Shown piece by piece: positions 5,103 to 6,871 of a stretch of 6,871 nt of DNA. Each line of letters starts with the position of its first letter. Positions within the stretch are counted from its first letter, which is position 1. A program made the position numbers and the translations under genes. The notes under the pieces are model-generated. The model saw nothing but the letters and a program-made list of their open reading frames with translations, searched no databases and was not told the DNA's origin. The stretch comes from an uncultured Candidatus Melainabacteria bacterium (GTDB taxonomy: Bacteria > Cyanobacteriota > Vampirovibrionia > Gastranaerophilales > Gastranaerophilaceae), in contig CALAFU010000048.1 of the NCBI GenBank assembly GCA_937891325.1, forward strand, positions 1-6,871, written 5' to 3'.

Positions 5103-5485
5103 CAAATTTCTTCTAACACTTTAGCGCCGATACCATCATCTGAAACAAAACAGCACAAACAATCAAATACAAATTCATAATTGTACTTTAATTTTGATGC
5201 ATTATTAAACAACGCATCTTTTTTTATAAACATTGAAAAAGCTTTTTCAATGTTATGTTTGTCTTTTCCATACAATGTAATCTCATAACAATCTTTAAAC
5301 TGTGGAAGTGATTGAAACTGTTCCATTTGATGCTTTATCCACTCATCAAAATTAAAATCATCTTTTAGTTTTAAAAAATTTATCGCCTTTTCCTTGTGTG
5401 AAAAAGGATCGGTATACTTTATTGCAGTTCCTAAAAATTTATTCATGATTTTATTAAAATTTATTCTAGCTGTTTCAATATTCAT
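5102..5485 (-). CDS. Hypothetical protein with C-terminal IG-x3-L motif, 127 aa
   Basis: The frame opens earlier at GTG 5512, but that lies inside the upstream gene without a ribosome site. ATG 5485 has GGAAG (5495-5499) 9 nt before it and begins one base after the upstream stop (TGAAATG), so it is preferred and gives 127 residues. The protein has a basic helical start (NIETARINFNKIMNKF), a charged middle (FDEWIKHQMEQFQSL), strands (CYEITLYGKDKHNI), and a hydrophobic Cys-rich stretch (YEFVFDCLCCFVSDDG) leading to IGAKVLEEI at the end. It shares only that terminal pattern with its neighbours. I recognise no family and see no catalytic motif. The last codons (GAAGAA) may also act as the ribosome site of the membrane protein that overlaps its stop. 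Confidence 0.75.
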   Translation of the reverse strand: MNIETARINFNKIMNKFLGTAIKYTDPFSHKEKAINFLKLKDDFNFDEWIKHQMEQFQSLPQFKDCYEITLYGKDKHNIEKAFSMFIKKDALFNNASKLKYNYEFVFDCLCCFVSDDGIGAKVLEEI

Positions 5486-5486
5486 T

Positions 5487-5864
5487 TCACAAATCTTCCA
5501 AAATAATTTCACCTATAGGTTGTTCATTTATAAATTGTAAATTGCCTTTAGTTGTTGTTTTCAAAATGACTTTAAATTTCATATTGTCAAAACAATTAAT
5601 ACTTTTAAACCAATCTTTATCAACACAAAAAGTTTCAACCGTAAACATATGTTTCTCTGTGTTTTCAACCTTTGCTTTTAAAGTATAATATTCACCAGAA
5701 TCCATAAAAAATTTTTCTGTATCAAATATTGTCGCTAAATTACACCCGTCAAATTTAATATGAGATTTGCATTTCAAACCCTTTATAGTTTCACAAAAAG
5801 CATCAATGTGGGGCCCTGTTATTGTGCCGTCACTATGGTAGAAGAGTAAACTATATGTAAACAT
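5487..5864 (-). CDS. Hypothetical protein with C-terminal IG-x3-L motif, 125 aa
   Basis: The longest frame begins at a TTG (5900) inside the HD gene. ATG 5864, five bases after the HD stop, is the natural start and gives 125 residues, although its ribosome site is weak (AGAG about 11 nt upstream), so translation may be coupled to the HD gene. The sequence is beta-rich: FTYSLLFYHSDGTITGPHID at the start, then YYTLKAKVENTEKHMFTVET and MKFKVILKTTTKGNLQF, with strands of alternating hydrophobic residues. It ends in PIGEIILEDL, the shared C-terminal pattern. I know no family that fits. The next gene starts one base after its TGA. A soluble beta-sandwich or barrel is plausible but unproven. Confidence 0.75.
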   Translation of the reverse strand: MFTYSLLFYHSDGTITGPHIDAFCETIKGLKCKSHIKFDGCNLATIFDTEKFFMDSGEYYTLKAKVENTEKHMFTVETFCVDKDWFKSINCFDNMKFKVILKTTTKGNLQFINEQPIGEIILEDL

Positions 5865-5869
5865 AACGG

Positions 5870-6787
5870 TTATAACTCTACTAAAGGCTTTACAAACCAA
5901 ATATTAAAATCAGTGCTGAATTTAAATTCAAACAAATGTTCAGTCATTACACGGCAATTGCATTTCTTTAAATCATCTACTCCAATTACATAATTGACAT
6001 TGTTAACATTAAACCACAATGTCGAGTTTTCTTTGTTTATTGAAACTGAATCGTTGCTAATTTGACTGCCTTCTTTTTTCTTTAGCATATTCATAAAAGA
6101 TTGAACCAAATCATCAAACACAACAAATTTGGCTTCTTTATTAAACGTATTGACAATGTCAGAACATACACGTACTTTAGCTTCCCAATACATATTTCTC
6201 CATTGTTTATATTTATGATTAGGTTCTATGACTTTGTCGCACATGTTTTTCAAGTCTTTAAACAAGTCTTTACACAATTGAAACAATGTCGCATATCTTT
6301 TATCGTTTACATTATCATTACAACACTCATCTGCAAACACACACCATAAAAATTTATCAATATTTTCATAACCAACACCTTCCAACAATTTTAAAAAGCT
6401 AGATGTGCGTTTGTTACGATCTTTGAAATGCCAAAAAGTCATATGATAACGACAAACGTTTTCAACAAAAGACCAATCAACATCTCCGTAAATAGCCTTT
6501 ACTTCTTTACGGAAGCCACCATTTTCACTAATAAAATCAGCCCCTAATTCATCATGTTTAGGATGTTTAGGAAATAAAGATTTTTCTGTTAAAGGTTTAC
6601 CAATATCATGCAGTAATGTTGCAATATAGCAATCGTGCTTAAATTCAGAAGGACAATTAACATTAAGCCATTCCAATGCTTTCACAACATGGCCACCTGT
6701 ATTTCCTTCAGGATGATATTTTACATTTTCAGGGCATTTAAACAGGTTTTTAATTTCGTCAATCTTCAAAAAAGCATTGAAATTCAT
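5870..6787 (-). CDS. Stand-alone HD-domain phosphohydrolase, CCA-enzyme-like
   Basis: A 305-residue protein from ATG 6787, with GGAGAA 5 nt upstream, is the first gene of unit 1. Residues about 20-155 form an HD domain: YHPEGNTGGHVVKAL (24-38, with H25 and H33), LLHDIGKPLT (58-67, metal-binding H60 and D61), FPKHPKHDELGADFI (72-86, H78), CRYHM (112-116, H115) and FADEC (D153). This order and spacing match the HD domain of bacterial CCA-adding enzymes, where it acts on 2',3'-cyclic phosphates and 2'-nucleotides. The nucleotidyltransferase part of those enzymes is missing, so it cannot add CCA. The second half (about 160-305) is a helical region plus a strand-rich end (TLWFNVNNVNYVIGVDDL) I do not recognise. 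A metal-dependent phosphodiesterase or phosphatase acting on RNA ends or nucleotides is likely; the substrate is unknown. Confidence 0.85.
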   Translation of the reverse strand: MNFNAFLKIDEIKNLFKCPENVKYHPEGNTGGHVVKALEWLNVNCPSEFKHDCYIATLLHDIGKPLTEKSLFPKHPKHDELGADFISENGGFRKEVKAIYGDVDWSFVENVCRYHMTFWHFKDRNKRTSSFLKLLEGVGYENIDKFLWCVFADECCNDNVNDKRYATLFQLCKDLFKDLKNMCDKVIEPNHKYKQWRNMYWEAKVRVCSDIVNTFNKEAKFVVFDDLVQSFMNMLKKKEGSQISNDSVSINKENSTLWFNVNNVNYVIGVDDLKKCNCRVMTEHLFEFKFSTDFNIWFVKPLVEL

Positions 6788-6814
6788 ATTAGTTCTCCAT
6801 TAGTTTGTAAAGAA

Positions 6815-6843
6815 ATATTAGCAAAATTAAAATGTAAAGTCAA
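6815..6843 (-). promoter_or_regulatory. Sigma70-like extended -10 promoter of unit 1
   Basis: TTGACT (6838-6843, 5 of 6), a 17-nt spacer, then TAATAT (6815-6820, 4 of 6) preceded by TGC, giving an extended -10. The HD gene starts at 6787. It should drive the five-gene unit down to 4007, since no terminator or promoter is evident inside it. Confidence 0.8.
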
Positions 6844-6871
6844 GCTGATTATCTTAAATATTGTTCTTTAT

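Noticed and set aside
5870..5893. HD protein end (KPLVEL) counted as another copy of the C-terminal motif
   Set aside because: It matches only the leucine and last residue; the I/V-G pair is absent.
6101..6349. Plus-strand frame opposite the HD gene
   Set aside because: It is antisense to the HD protein, hydrophobic and low in complexity, and has no ribosome site.
1..6871. CRISPR arrays, tRNAs, insertion sequences or long direct repeats
   Set aside because: No regularly spaced repeats, tRNA-like cloverleaf, transposase frame or terminal inverted repeats were seen on either strand.

Overview
This AT-rich window (about one third G+C by eye) is packed with small genes that are nearly all on the minus strand, overlap or almost touch, and mostly match no family I know. 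It also carries a membrane SPFH-type protein, a stand-alone CCA-enzyme-like HD phosphohydrolase, a Zn-metallopeptidase-like protein and a probable Tad2-type counter-defence domain. Two small proteins have features I associate with conserved phage proteins of unknown function: the 340-591 gene and the left-edge gene. I read the window as an accessory or early region of a large lytic phage of a Gram-negative host. The idea that it is an enterobacterial jumbo phage of the 121Q/RaK2 kind is a guess from base composition and gene style, not something the sequence proves. No structural, replication, tRNA, CRISPR or insertion-sequence genes are visible.

From right to left (the direction of transcription) the minus strand splits into five units. 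Each begins at a sigma70-like promoter with a TTGAC(A/T) -35 box and a spacer of exactly 17 bp. Unit 1 (promoter 6815-6843) holds an HD phosphohydrolase, two unknown proteins, a two-helix membrane protein and a 208-residue protein with a C-terminal Tad2/DUF2829-like domain. Unit 2 (promoter 3986-4014) holds a small unknown protein, a 60-residue helical protein, an HExxH metallopeptidase-like protein and another unknown. Unit 3 (promoter 2341-2369, with a perfect 8+8 bp palindrome between its boxes) holds a 38-residue membrane peptide starting at TTG and the SPFH protein, and ends at a clear intrinsic terminator. Unit 4 (promoter 957-985) is a single 113-residue unknown. Unit 5 (promoter 269-297) is a gene cut by the left edge. 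One gene (340-591) runs on the plus strand, divergent from unit 5, with its stop codon overlapping that of unit 4.

The least explained signal is at the protein level. Five otherwise dissimilar products from units 1 and 2 end in the same C-terminal pattern, [I/V]-G-x-x-x-L-x-x-[I/L/F], always with exactly seven residues after the glycine. This looks like a shared terminal tag or docking peptide. Together with the Tad2-like domain, the peptidase, the HD enzyme and the SPFH membrane module, it suggests an early host-takeover or counter-defence region. That overall function is inferred.
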